Assembly (NCBI RefSeq): GCF_003001955.1
Contig: NZ_PVNH01000008.1
Coordinates: forward strand, 62,001 to 126,000
Direction of reading: 5' to 3'
DNA length: 64,000 nt
From: Prauserella shujinwangii
GTDB lineage: Bacteria > Actinomycetota > Actinomycetes > Mycobacteriales > Pseudonocardiaceae
The notes under the pieces are model-generated. The model was not told the origin of the DNA, searched no databases, and was given only the letters and a program-made list of their open reading frames with translations. Made by a program: the position numbers and the translations under genes. Positions 18,169-26,114 of this stretch are shown one piece after another. How positions within the stretch are numbered: the stretch's first letter is position 1; the number at the start of each line of letters is the position of its first letter.

Positions 18169-18966
18169 CCGATCACCGTGTCCGAACCCGGCCTCGTCCT
18201 GGCCGCGCTCACCGACCCGCGCTGCACCGTGCCTGCCGTGGCCGTGGACCCGCCGCCCGGCGGCCTGGCCTGGCTGCGGGCGGGTGTCCCCCGGTTCGCC
18301 ACCGGCGCCCGCCACCACGCGTTGCGGGCGCTCGCCGTCGCGGAGCTGGCGCGGCTTTCCGTGCCGGCGCTGGAACGCGCCGCCGAGCGGGCGGTGGCCG
18401 GGCCGCCGGACGGCGATCCGGCAGCCGATCCCGGGGACGTGCCGGTCGTGGTGCTCGCCGGCGCGCTCGGGCTGCCCGGCGTGGAACCCGCCGATGTCCG
18501 CACGGTCGCGCGCCACTACCAGCCGCACACCGCGCAGAACCCGGAGGCCGACGCCGCCGTCGGGCGCCTGGTGGCGGCCGCGGGCGGCCGCACCGACGAC
18601 CGCACCGCCGTGCTCATCGGCCTGCTCGTGCAGGCCTGCGACGCGACGGCACGACTGGTCGCGGCGGCCGCCACGGTGCCGGGCGACCCGGGCACCGCGG
18701 TCGGCCACGCCCTCGCCACCGCCCCGCCCGTGCGGCTGACCCGCAGGCACGCCCGCGACGCGGTGCGGCTGGGCGGGCACGCGCTCGCGGCGGGTGCGGT
18801 CGCCGAGCTGGACCTCGCCGCGGCGGGACTGCCGTTCGGCGCGGGCGAGCACGCCTGCCCCGGCCGCGAGCACGCCGTCGCCCTGGCCACCGGCGTCGTC
18901 ACCGCACTGCGTCCGCTGGGTCCGCCGCGCCCACCGCGTCTCCCGCGGTCGGGGGCGGTCCGATGA
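18166..18966 (+). CDS. compact cytochrome P450-like protein
   Basis: 266 aa, against about 400 for a normal bacterial P450. The C-terminal heme-thiolate motif FGAGEHACPGREHAVALA is clear (Cys231), and an I-helix-like LVQACDATARL lies near residue 155, but the ExxR pair and much of the N-terminal half are not recognisable. Either the family is a genuinely shortened relative or the gene lost domains long ago; the reading frame is intact and ends in an ATGA overlap with the PEP-mutase gene, so it is probably expressed with it. Heme binding and substrate are unproven. Confidence 0.75.
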   Translation: MPITVSEPGLVLAALTDPRCTVPAVAVDPPPGGLAWLRAGVPRFATGARHHALRALAVAELARLSVPALERAAERAVAGPPDGDPAADPGDVPVVVLAGALGLPGVEPADVRTVARHYQPHTAQNPEADAAVGRLVAAAGGRTDDRTAVLIGLLVQACDATARLVAAAATVPGDPGTAVGHALATAPPVRLTRRHARDAVRLGGHALAAGAVAELDLAAAGLPFGAGEHACPGREHAVALATGVVTALRPLGPPRPPRLPRSGAVR

Positions 18967-19802
18967 GCCCGGGGCACGCCGCGCGCTTCCGCGCGCTGCA
19001 CCGCGGTCCCGCGCCACTGGTGCTGCCCAACGCGTGGGACTTCGCGTCGGCGGCCGCGCTCGCCGAGGCAGGCTTCCCGGCCGTCGGCACCACGAGTCTC
19101 GGCGTCAACGCCGCACACGGGCTGCCCGACGCCGCCGGTGCGGGACGCGCGGCCGCCCTCGCGCTGGCACGGCTGCTCACGCGGCTGCCCTGCCCGGTGA
19201 CGGTGGACATCGAGGACGGCTTCTCCCCCGATCCCGCCGACGTCGCCACGCTGGCCGCCGAGCTCGCTGCCGCCGGGGTGGTGGGCATCAACCTGGAGGA
19301 CGGCCGGGGCGGCGGCGTGCTGGCCGACCCGGCCGGGCAGGCGGTGCTGATCCGGGCCGTGCGGGAGCGGGTGCCGGGCCTGTTCGTCAACGCCCGGATC
19401 GACACCCACTGGGCACGCGCGGAACCGGCGGATCTGGCGGAGACGCTGGCCCGCGCGGAACGCTACGTCACGGCCGGTGCCGACGGGGTCTTCGTGCCCG
19501 GGCTCTCCGGCGCCGACGAGATCCGCGCGGTCGCCGCCGCCGTGCCCGTGCCACTGAACGTCCTGTTCGACCCCTCCCGGCACACGCTGCGCGGGCTGGC
19601 CAGGCTGGGGGTCCGGCGGGTGAGCACGGGGTCCCTGCTGTTCCGTGCGGCACTGCACGCCACCGTGGGCACCGCGCTGGCCGTGCGGGACGGCACGCCG
19701 CTGCCGCCGGACCTGCCCGCGTACGCCGACACCGACCGGCTCGCGCGCACCTGGGGCGCGGTCACCGGCGAGGGGCCGCGGCCGTCGCCAGGCGGACCGT
19801 GA
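18963..19802 (+). CDS. isocitrate lyase/PEP mutase-family enzyme
   Basis: 279-aa alpha/beta barrel protein of the PEP mutase/isocitrate lyase superfamily. LPNAWDFASAAALAEAGFP at the N-terminus, the metal-binding VDIEDGF near residue 80 and NLEDGRGG near residue 110 mark the family. The start overlaps the preceding stop by 4 bp. Proteins of this subgroup may cleave or rearrange small 2-hydroxy or phosphono acids, but the substrate is unknown. Its 3' end overlaps the FAD monooxygenase gene on the other strand by 41 bp. Confidence 0.88.
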   Translation: MSPGHAARFRALHRGPAPLVLPNAWDFASAAALAEAGFPAVGTTSLGVNAAHGLPDAAGAGRAAALALARLLTRLPCPVTVDIEDGFSPDPADVATLAAELAAAGVVGINLEDGRGGGVLADPAGQAVLIRAVRERVPGLFVNARIDTHWARAEPADLAETLARAERYVTAGADGVFVPGLSGADEIRAVAAAVPVPLNVLFDPSRHTLRGLARLGVRRVSTGSLLFRAALHATVGTALAVRDGTPLPPDLPAYADTDRLARTWGAVTGEGPRPSPGGP

Positions 19803-20805
19803 CATCGCGCAGACCGGTGCACCGGCGGGCGAGCGCGACGCGGTTGAGCACGGCGGACGCCCGCACCAGGCGCTGGGTCCGGCGGCGCCGGACCCGGTCG
19901 TAGGCGGCGAGCGCCCGGTCGGGCCGGTCGGAGGTGACCAGCAGCCGGGCGAGGGTGACGCCGTCGACGAGCGCCTCGCACGCACCGCGGCCGAGGTTGG
20001 GCAGCATCGCGTGGGCTGCGTCGCCGATGAGCGCCACGCCGTCACGCACGTACGAGGGCAGCGGTGTGACCAGGTGGGTGAGCTGGTGCCGCAGCACACC
20101 CGGTGCGTCGATTCGGGCGAGGACGTCCCGCACGTCGCGGTGCCACGCGCCGAAGTGGGTGCGCAGGAGGGTGCGGTCGTCGGCGGCGCCGGTGCCCGCC
20201 AGGTCGCCGTCGCGCACGCACGCGTACCAGTTGGTGCTCCCGTCGTCGTGCGGGGTGATGCCGAACAGCGCGCCCCTGCCCCACGTCTCACCCGCGACGG
20301 CGGGGGCACCGGGCACGGTTCCGCGCCACGCCGTGACCCCCGCCGGGACGGGGGTGTATCGCTGTCCGAAGAGGACTGACCTGGCCCTGCTGTTCGCCCC
20401 GTCGGCGGCGACCACGATGTCGTACCCGGTGAGCGCACGGATGTCGGCCACGGGGGTTCCGTAGTGGACGGCCGTGCCGCCGAGTGCCCCGGAGAGGAGC
20501 TTCAGCAGCGCAGGCCGGGACACCAGGTACACGCCCCCGCCGAGGCCGAGGGAGGCGACCGTGGTGCCGTCGGGGCGGCGCAGCGTTCCGCCGCTCTGCC
20601 GGGTGGCTCCGGCCCGGAGGGCACCGCCGAGGCCGAGGGTGTCCAGGGCGGCGAGCGCGTGCGGCCACATGCCCAGTGCGGTGCCCGTCTCGGGCGGCCC
20701 CGGCGCCCGCTCGAACACCTCGACCTCCCAACCGTGGCCGCGCAGGCAGGCCGCCGTGGCCAGGCCGCCGATTCCCCCGCCGACGATCGCCGCTCTCCCG
20801 CTCAT
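19762..20805 (-). CDS. FAD-dependent aromatic-type monooxygenase
   Basis: 347-aa group A flavoprotein monooxygenase. N-terminal Rossmann motif IVGGGIGGLATAACL, the middle DG motif (VVAADGANSRAR) and the GD motif VALIGDAAHAMLPNLGRG are all visible. The length is at the short end of the family. It is divergent from a TetR regulator with two operators in the 61-bp gap. A TAGCGT element six nt from the ATG suggests a leaderless transcript. Substrate unknown; hydroxylation of a small aromatic compound is likely. Confidence 0.9.
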   Translation of the reverse strand: MSGRAAIVGGGIGGLATAACLRGHGWEVEVFERAPGPPETGTALGMWPHALAALDTLGLGGALRAGATRQSGGTLRRPDGTTVASLGLGGGVYLVSRPALLKLLSGALGGTAVHYGTPVADIRALTGYDIVVAADGANSRARSVLFGQRYTPVPAGVTAWRGTVPGAPAVAGETWGRGALFGITPHDDGSTNWYACVRDGDLAGTGAADDRTLLRTHFGAWHRDVRDVLARIDAPGVLRHQLTHLVTPLPSYVRDGVALIGDAAHAMLPNLGRGACEALVDGVTLARLLVTSDRPDRALAAYDRVRRRRTQRLVRASAVLNRVALARRCTGLRDVTVRLATAAAPRR

Positions 20806-20815
20806 GTCGCCACGC

Positions 20816-20853
20816 TACTATGTTCGTAGTAATTTTTCACTATGTTTGTAGTA
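20816..20853. promoter_or_regulatory. tandem TetR operators
   Basis: Two 16-bp sites, TACTATGTTCGTAGTA (20816-20831) and CACTATGTTTGTAGTA (20838-20853), each with TACTA/TAGTA-type arms. Their AT-rich nature stands out from the surrounding GC-rich DNA. The left site overlaps the promoter of the monooxygenase gene. Confidence 0.75.
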
Positions 20854-20866
20854 CCGAGGGAGGGTC

Positions 20867-21454
20867 ATGCGCGGCAGGCGGGAACAGGTACTGGACGCGG
20901 CGATGCACCTGCTCGGCACCGAAGGCGCCCGGCGGCTGACCTACCAGGCCGTCGACGCCGCCGCCGGTGTGCCGCCGGGCACCACGTCCAACCACTTCCG
21001 CACCCGGGCCGCACTCGTCGCCGGGCTCGCCGAACACCTCGAGAAACTCGACCGGCGCACGTGGGAGGCGCTGACGGACCGGATCCGGCCCACCGACCCG
21101 GCGGGGCTGGCGGACGCGCTCGCCGGTCTCGTCGTGGACGCGACCGGCCCCGGCCGTGACCGCACGGCCGCCCGCTACGCCCTGTTCCTGGAGGCGGCGG
21201 CCCGGCCGGAGCTGCGCGCACCACTGGCTCGCGGCCGGTCGCGGCTGACGGAACTGGGCGTGTCGTGGCTCGCCCGGCTCGGCTCCACCGACCCCGAGCG
21301 GCACTGCGCGATGCTCCTGGAGTACCTCGACGGGACGATCCTCGGCCGGCTCACCTTTCCCGGTACCGCCCCCGACCCGGCGCCGAGGATCCGCGCGCTG
21401 CTGAACGGACTGCTCGGCTCCGGACCGGCGGCGAGTCATCATCACGGGCAGTGA
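20867..21454 (+). CDS. TetR-family repressor
   Basis: 195-aa regulator with an N-terminal helix-turn-helix (about residues 5-50: REQVLDAAMHLLGTEG, then LTYQAVDAAAGVPPGTTSNHF) and a helical ligand domain. AGGGAGGG precedes the ATG. Divergent from the FAD monooxygenase and most likely its repressor through the two operators between them. The C-terminal His/Gln tail is unremarkable. Its stop lies two bp from the convergent PaaX gene. Confidence 0.92.
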   Translation: MRGRREQVLDAAMHLLGTEGARRLTYQAVDAAAGVPPGTTSNHFRTRAALVAGLAEHLEKLDRRTWEALTDRIRPTDPAGLADALAGLVVDATGPGRDRTAARYALFLEAAARPELRAPLARGRSRLTELGVSWLARLGSTDPERHCAMLLEYLDGTILGRLTFPGTAPDPAPRIRALLNGLLGSGPAASHHHGQ

Positions 21455-21456
21455 CG

Positions 21457-22377
21457 TCAACTTCCGTCATCGACCTGCCCAATGTGATCGATCGTCGCCT
21501 CCTCGTCCGGGATGGTGTCGAGGACGTCGGCGGCGGTCGCGCGCGCCGCGGGCTCGAAGTCCGCGTGCAGCGCCCGGAACACCCGCTGGGCTCGCTCGGC
21601 AGGCCAGTCGGCGGGCAGGTGCTGTTGCGGCAGCCTCGGGTCCTGCCGCACGATCTGCAGCCACTCGGTCTGCAGCAGCAACTGCTTGGCCAGGCTGTCC
21701 GGCGGGTCGGCGGGCGGCGCACCGGACCCCCACCGCTCGAGGAAGCGATGGTAGCGGGCCGCGAGGGTGCCGAGGTCCCACGCGTCGTGCACCAGGTCGT
21801 CCACGTCGGTCGGGGGCAGCGCCCTGGCCTGGAAGACCTTCACGTGCTCGGCCGCCTCGAGCCCTTCGAGCAGCGGTTCCACCTCGACCGTCGACGGGGC
21901 GATCCACAACCCGCCCTGCAGGCTGCCGAACCCGGCCCAGAGCAGCCGCGACCGCAGCACGTGCCGCTGCCGCTGCCAGGACTCCGGCATCGTGAAGCCG
22001 AGCAGGGTCCACGTGCCGTCCCAGTGGGTGTTGACCGCGCCGAGGCGCCAGATGCGGATCTCGCCGTCGTGCAGGATCTGGCGTGACCTGCGCGTCAGCC
22101 CGAGGTAGACCTTGCGGCCCCGGCGCGTGCGGTGCAGCAGGCCCCGCCGCGCCATCCGGCTGAGCGTCGACCGGGTGGCGTGCTCGGACAGCCCGACCCG
22201 CGCGAGCACGTCGAGCACGCTCGACGTGGCCACGTGCACGCCGCGGCCCAGTACGTAGCCGCCGAAGAAGGTCAGCAGCAACGCCTGCGGGCGCGCGGCG
22301 CCGTGCGGGCCGCCTGCCTGCTCGTCGGTGTCGCCTGCCGCCTCGGACTCCACGGGAAGGTGCGCGAACTCGGTCAC
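21457..22377 (-). CDS. PaaX-family transcriptional regulator
   Basis: About 306 aa. An N-terminal winged helix (LLLTFFGGYVLGRG... then LSEHATRSTLSRMARRGLLHRTRRGRKVYLGL as separate segments) is followed by the PaaX effector region with WDGTWTLLGFTMPE and WAGFGSLQGGLWIAP. PaaX repressors sense aryl-CoA compounds such as phenylacetyl-CoA. I chose GTG 22377; an ATG at 22431 would add 18 residues that overlap the transporter promoter. Divergent from an MHS transporter, the presumed target; no paa catabolic genes are nearby. Confidence 0.88.
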   Translation of the reverse strand: MTEFAHLPVESEAAGDTDEQAGGPHGAARPQALLLTFFGGYVLGRGVHVATSSVLDVLARVGLSEHATRSTLSRMARRGLLHRTRRGRKVYLGLTRRSRQILHDGEIRIWRLGAVNTHWDGTWTLLGFTMPESWQRQRHVLRSRLLWAGFGSLQGGLWIAPSTVEVEPLLEGLEAAEHVKVFQARALPPTDVDDLVHDAWDLGTLAARYHRFLERWGSGAPPADPPDSLAKQLLLQTEWLQIVRQDPRLPQQHLPADWPAERAQRVFRALHADFEPAARATAADVLDTIPDEEATIDHIGQVDDGS

Positions 22378-22413
22378 CCGGCCAGCGTAGCCACTTCGAT
22401 ATTGGGCATCACC

Positions 22414-22442
22414 TTGACGGCAGTGATTCATCTGCTTACTTT
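22414..22442 (+). promoter_or_regulatory. promoter of the MHS transporter gene
   Basis: TTGACG and TACTTT with a 17-bp spacer, about 70 bp upstream of the transporter ATG. The flanking ATATTGGGCATCACC may include a regulator site, but no clear palindrome is present. Confidence 0.6.
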
Positions 22443-22513
22443 CTGAGGCACGGGACGTGGCCTACGCCACGTTCGTCCCCACCGCAGCGGACTCCGACAG
22501 ACAGGGCATCGCG

Positions 22514-23878
22514 ATGACCGAACCGCGCGAGACGCACGGCGCAGAGCCTCCCCGCCATTCCAGAACGCAGCTCCGCAGGGCGGTGCTGTCCAGTTACCTC
22601 GGCAGCCTGATCGAGTACTACGACTTCCTGCTGTACGCGACGGCGTCGGCGGTCGTGTTCAGCCGGGTCTTCTTCTCCGACCTGGACCCGCTCGTCGGCA
22701 CGGTCGCCAGCCTCGGCACGTTCGCCACCGGCTACCTCGCCCGGCCGCTCGGCGGTGTGGTGTTCGGCCACTTCGGCGACCGGCTCGGCCGCAAGCAGAT
22801 GCTCGTGATCACGATGACGATGATGGGCGTCGCGAGCATGCTGATCGGCATGCTGCCGACCAACGAGCAGATCGGCGCGTGGGCCCCGATCCTGCTCGTG
22901 CTGCTGCGAGTGGCGCAGGGCATCGCGGTCGGCGGCGAATGGGGCGGCGCCGTGCTCATGTCGGCGGAGCACGCGACGTCCCGGCGCGGCCTGTGGGCGA
23001 GCTTCACCAACGCGGGCGCGCCCAGCGGCATGGTCGTCTCGACGCTCGCGCTGACGCTGACCGCCGCGGCGACCACCGAGGAGCAGTTCCTCGCCTGGGG
23101 CTGGCGGATCCCGTTCCTGCTCAGCGCCGCGCTGTTGGCGCTGGGCCTGTTCGTGCGGCTCAAGGTCGAGGAGACGCCGGTGTTCAGCGTCGCCAAGCCG
23201 GCCGGGCGCGAGTCGATGCCGCTGGTCGAGGTCGTCCGCAGGCACCCAAGGAACCTGCTGCTGGCCGTCGGCGTCGGCTTCGGCGCCTTCGTCGCGCAGG
23301 CCACGCTCACGACGTTCCTCATCGCGTACGCGGTGGACGCCGGTTTCGAGCGGCAGACCGTGCTCAACGCACTCACCGTGTCCTCGGTCGGTGCGGTGGC
23401 CGGCATCATCGGTTTCTCGGCGCTCTCGGACCGGGTCGGCAGGCGGCCGGTGGTGCTGGCCGGTGCGGTCGCGATGGGCGCGCTCAGCTTCGCACTGTTC
23501 CCGATGATCGACACCGGGTCCGCGGCCCTGCTGACACTGGCCGTCATCCTCGGCCAGTCGGTGGTGCACCCGGCGATGTACGGGCCACTCGCGGCGCTGT
23601 ACACCGAGATGTTCGGCACCCGGACCCGGTACACCGGAGCGTCGCTGGGCTACCAGATCGCCGGCACCGGCGCTGGGTTGGCGCCGGTGCTGTTCGCCGG
23701 GACGCTCAGCGCCACCGGCGGCTCGGGCACCATGGCGATCTCCGCGATGATCGCGGGCTGCTGCCTGCTCACGGTGCTGTGCATCCTGGCCACGAAGGAG
23801 ACCCACCGCAGCACGCTGACCGACGACGGCCCGGCCTCCGGTTCCCAGCCGTACACCGCGGCCCAGCGCGAGTCCTGA
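22514..23878 (+). CDS. MHS-family metabolite:proton symporter (MFS)
   Basis: 454-aa major facilitator with 12 predicted membrane segments. SSYLGSLIEYYDFLLYATA, the loop FGHFGDRLGRKQMLV (MFS signature) and GGEWGGAVLMSAEHA are hallmarks of the metabolite:H+ symporter group (shikimate, citrate and proline-betaine type carriers). I prefer ATG 22514; GTG 22457 would add 19 atypical residues. Divergent from the PaaX regulator, which suggests an aromatic or organic-acid substrate. A strong palindrome follows the stop. Confidence 0.9.
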   Translation: MTEPRETHGAEPPRHSRTQLRRAVLSSYLGSLIEYYDFLLYATASAVVFSRVFFSDLDPLVGTVASLGTFATGYLARPLGGVVFGHFGDRLGRKQMLVITMTMMGVASMLIGMLPTNEQIGAWAPILLVLLRVAQGIAVGGEWGGAVLMSAEHATSRRGLWASFTNAGAPSGMVVSTLALTLTAAATTEEQFLAWGWRIPFLLSAALLALGLFVRLKVEETPVFSVAKPAGRESMPLVEVVRRHPRNLLLAVGVGFGAFVAQATLTTFLIAYAVDAGFERQTVLNALTVSSVGAVAGIIGFSALSDRVGRRPVVLAGAVAMGALSFALFPMIDTGSAALLTLAVILGQSVVHPAMYGPLAALYTEMFGTRTRYTGASLGYQIAGTGAGLAPVLFAGTLSATGGSGTMAISAMIAGCCLLTVLCILATKETHRSTLTDDGPASGSQPYTAAQRES

Positions 23879-23880
23879 AC

Positions 23881-23940
23881 TGTGGCAGCGAAGGGCACGT
23901 CGCCCGCGTTCGGCGCGGGCGATGTGCCCTTTGTCCACAA
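23881..23940. terminator. palindromic terminator-like repeat (type A)
   Basis: Arms of 18 bp (23891-23908 and 23914-23931, 17 of 18 paired) around a TTCGG centre, extended by TGTGG/CCACA. It contains the GGGCAC...GTGCCC core shared with 35902-35952, 44944-44992 and 48006-48066. There is no T-run; it lies just after the transporter stop. Confidence 0.65.
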
Positions 23941-24010
23941 AGGATGGTCGTGTGCGACCTTCCGTAGTCCTCATCTCCACCCGTGTGAGTGGTGCACCTG
24001 ACCAGCCACC

Positions 24011-24120
24011 GTGTCCGCCGGCTGTGCACGCGTGTCCGCGATCTGTGGACGCGTGTCCGCCGACTGCGCACGCGTGTCCGCATCGCACGACGCAGGCACA
24101 CGTGCACAAGTCGCGGACAC
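24011..24120. repeat. 21-bp tandem repeat array with inverted end
   Basis: Three units of 21 bp (24011-24031, 24032-24052, 24053-24073), each starting GTGTCCGC and ending ACGC, then a partial fourth to 24081. An inverted relative, GTGCACAAGTCGCGGACAC, lies at 24102-24120. The same family occurs at 6745-6819. Spacers of a CRISPR type are absent; the units abut. Confidence 0.65.
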
Positions 24121-24244
24121 GGTCAGCCGTCGCCGAGCCGCACACGCGAAACCACGCGGCCCGCCGTGGCCCCGGTACAGGTAGCTCCCGCCGCGCACCG
24201 CTCCGGAGGGGCCGTGTGCCTTCCCGCCGCTCGCGGAGCGCCGG

Positions 24245-24499
24245 TCACCTCGCGGACGCGTAGGACGCGAGCAGCGTCCTCGCCAGCCTGCGCGTCTCCT
24301 CCGGGTCGGCGGCCGGTTCCCGGGCCTCCTCCGGCCGCTCCGCGTCGGCGGGCGGCTCGTAGCGGCCCTCCGCGGCGGTCAGCCCGGTCATCTGCAGCAG
24401 TTCGGCGAGCTCATCCGCGTCGCGCGCGTGCGCTGCCAGCGCCCGCGCGGCCCGGTGCCGCTGCCCCGCCGTCGGTTCGTGCGAAACGTTCCTGGTCAT
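24245..24499 (-). CDS. small conserved actinobacterial protein
   Basis: 84-aa protein, no known domain. Helical and charged: RAARALAAHARDADELAEL is followed by LLQMTGL and an acidic Pro/Glu-rich centre, then a helical end (RRLARTLLASYASAR). GGGAGGG nine nt upstream supports the ATG. I recall proteins of this type (AHARDADELAELL...) as frequent but unstudied in actinomycetes. It stands alone between repeats and an empty region. Confidence 0.6.
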   Translation of the reverse strand: MTRNVSHEPTAGQRHRAARALAAHARDADELAELLQMTGLTAAEGRYEPPADAERPEEAREPAADPEETRRLARTLLASYASAR

Positions 24500-25120
24500 C
24501 GCCGTCAGCCCTCCCTCGTCGTGCCGTGTCCGGGTGGTTTCCCACACTAGGAACCCGCCAACCTTCCGCGCGCCGGTCCGAAGGCCCGTCCCCGGGGTGA
24601 CCTCCGGCCCTGGGTGGCCCGGCGAACGGCGGGCGGCGCGCACCGGAAACGACGAGAAGGGCGCATGACCCGGCTCCGTGACACCCGCACAGCGGAAGGA
24701 GCTCGCCCAGCACGCGCCGCGCCACGAGCGGAGCACGTCCCGCCGTGTGTGCGCCGACCGATACCGACGGCGGGGCAGAGTGGCCGGCGCGGACAGCGTC
24801 GCGATCGCGGAGCTGCGGCAACGTGGCGCACGCGGCTGCCGACGTCCCGCCCGGCATCCGGCCGGGCCGGAGGACAACCTGCGCCGGCCCGTCCCGGAGC
24901 ATCCCCGGTCCGGTAGGGCACCGAGTCCTCGCCGGGGCCGGCCTCGGTGACAGGCGGAGGTCGCGATCACCCGGCTCCAGGGCCTAGCCGAGCAGGCCAC
25001 AGCGGACGGACGAACGCAGACCCGTGCCGCGCTGAGCTCCGTCCTATCCGGAATGAACGGAGGTCCTCCGCAGCAACCCGAGCTCACCACGCCGGTGTAC
25101 GCGCGCGGCCCGGGGCTCGG
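24500..25120. other. 620-bp region without a supported gene
   Basis: Several open frames exist on both strands, but none has a ribosome site, actinobacterial codon bias or a recognisable family. One stretch before the LysR stop (24951-25148, plus strand, about 65 codons, no start codon) reads protein-like at its end but has too many A/T third positions. It may be decayed coding sequence. Confidence 0.4.
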
Positions 25121-26044
25121 CTACGGGCTCGTCACCCCGGCCGAATGAGCCGGCGGCGCGGGCCCGGCCAGGGCCGCGCGGGCGTGGCCGAGGAAGGCGC
25201 GCGCCGCGGGACCGTTCGGCCCGCCGCGCCGCCAGGCGACCACCACACGGCCGCGCAGCGGAGGATCCGTGATCGCGACCGCACGCAGTTCGCCCGGCCG
25301 CTCCCGCACCGCCGACTCGGGCAGCACCGCCACCCCCAGTCCCCGCACGGCGAGGTCCGCGAGCACATCCGGGTCACCCGCCTCGAAGGCGATCTTCGGC
25401 GTGACCCGCGCCTGCGCACACGCCTCGTCCAGGCTCGCCCGCAGCCCCGTTCCCGGCGGCAGGCTGATCAGCGGTCGGCGCGCGAGCCGGGCGACGGGCA
25501 CCGCGCCACGCTCCGCGAGCGGGTCCCCGTTCGCGACCGCCGCGACGATCGGCTCCTCGACGAGGGTGCGTACCTCGACGTCCGGCGGCGGGCCGCCCGC
25601 GAGCGCGGCGACGGCGACGTCGAGCTCGCCGGTGCGCAACCGGCGCAGCAGCTCGTCGGAGTTGGCCTCGGACAGCGTGATCTCGACGCCCGGATGCGCC
25701 CGGTGGAACGCGGCCAGCAGGTCGGGCACACCCAGCGCGCCACACGAGACGACGGTGCCCACCGACACCCGGCCGCGCAGCAGGCCGGTCAGCTCGTCGA
25801 CGGCGAACCGGGCTCCCTCGACGGCCTCGAGCGCGGCCCGCGCGTACGGCAGCACGGCGAGACCCACCTCGGTCAGCCGCACGCCGCGCGCCGAGCGATC
25901 CAGCAATGGCTGGCCGAGCTCACGTTCCAGCTGCCGGATCTGCGCACTGACGCCGGGCTGGGCGACGTGCAACTTCTCGGCTGCCCGGGTGAAGCCACCC
26001 TCGTCGACCACCGCGACGAGGTAACGCAGCTGGCGTAGTTCCAT
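25121..26044 (-). CDS. LysR-family transcriptional regulator
   Basis: 307-aa LysR protein. The N-terminal winged helix (MELRQLRYLVAVVDEGGF, AAEKLHVAQPGVSAQIRQLE) and the periplasmic-binding-like effector domain from about residue 90 (GALGVPDLLAAFHRAHPGVEI) are clear. Divergent from a flavin oxidoreductase with a 70-bp gap that holds a T-N11-A palindrome, so it probably controls that gene and itself. Inducer unknown. Confidence 0.93.
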   Translation of the reverse strand: MELRQLRYLVAVVDEGGFTRAAEKLHVAQPGVSAQIRQLERELGQPLLDRSARGVRLTEVGLAVLPYARAALEAVEGARFAVDELTGLLRGRVSVGTVVSCGALGVPDLLAAFHRAHPGVEITLSEANSDELLRRLRTGELDVAVAALAGGPPPDVEVRTLVEEPIVAAVANGDPLAERGAVPVARLARRPLISLPPGTGLRASLDEACAQARVTPKIAFEAGDPDVLADLAVRGLGVAVLPESAVRERPGELRAVAITDPPLRGRVVVAWRRGGPNGPAARAFLGHARAALAGPAPPAHSAGVTSP

Positions 26045-26070
26045 AAGCAGAAATGCTAGCAGTGAGCTGA

Positions 26071-26083
26071 TCCAGATCTTGGA
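26071..26083. promoter_or_regulatory. LysR-type binding box
   Basis: TCCAGATCTTGGA, a T-N11-A sequence with TCCA/TGGA arms, in the middle of the divergent gap between the LysR gene and its neighbour. Confidence 0.55.
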
Positions 26084-26114
26084 CTTCTGATTCGGGCGCG
26101 CGCAGGCTGGTCCC

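Noticed and set aside
24011-24120. CRISPR-like array
   Set aside because: Units of 21 bp abut without unique spacers, and no cas genes are near.
24600-25120. Possible genes in the 620-bp gap before LysR
   Set aside because: Frames lack ribosome sites and third-position GC bias; one protein-like stretch has no start codon.
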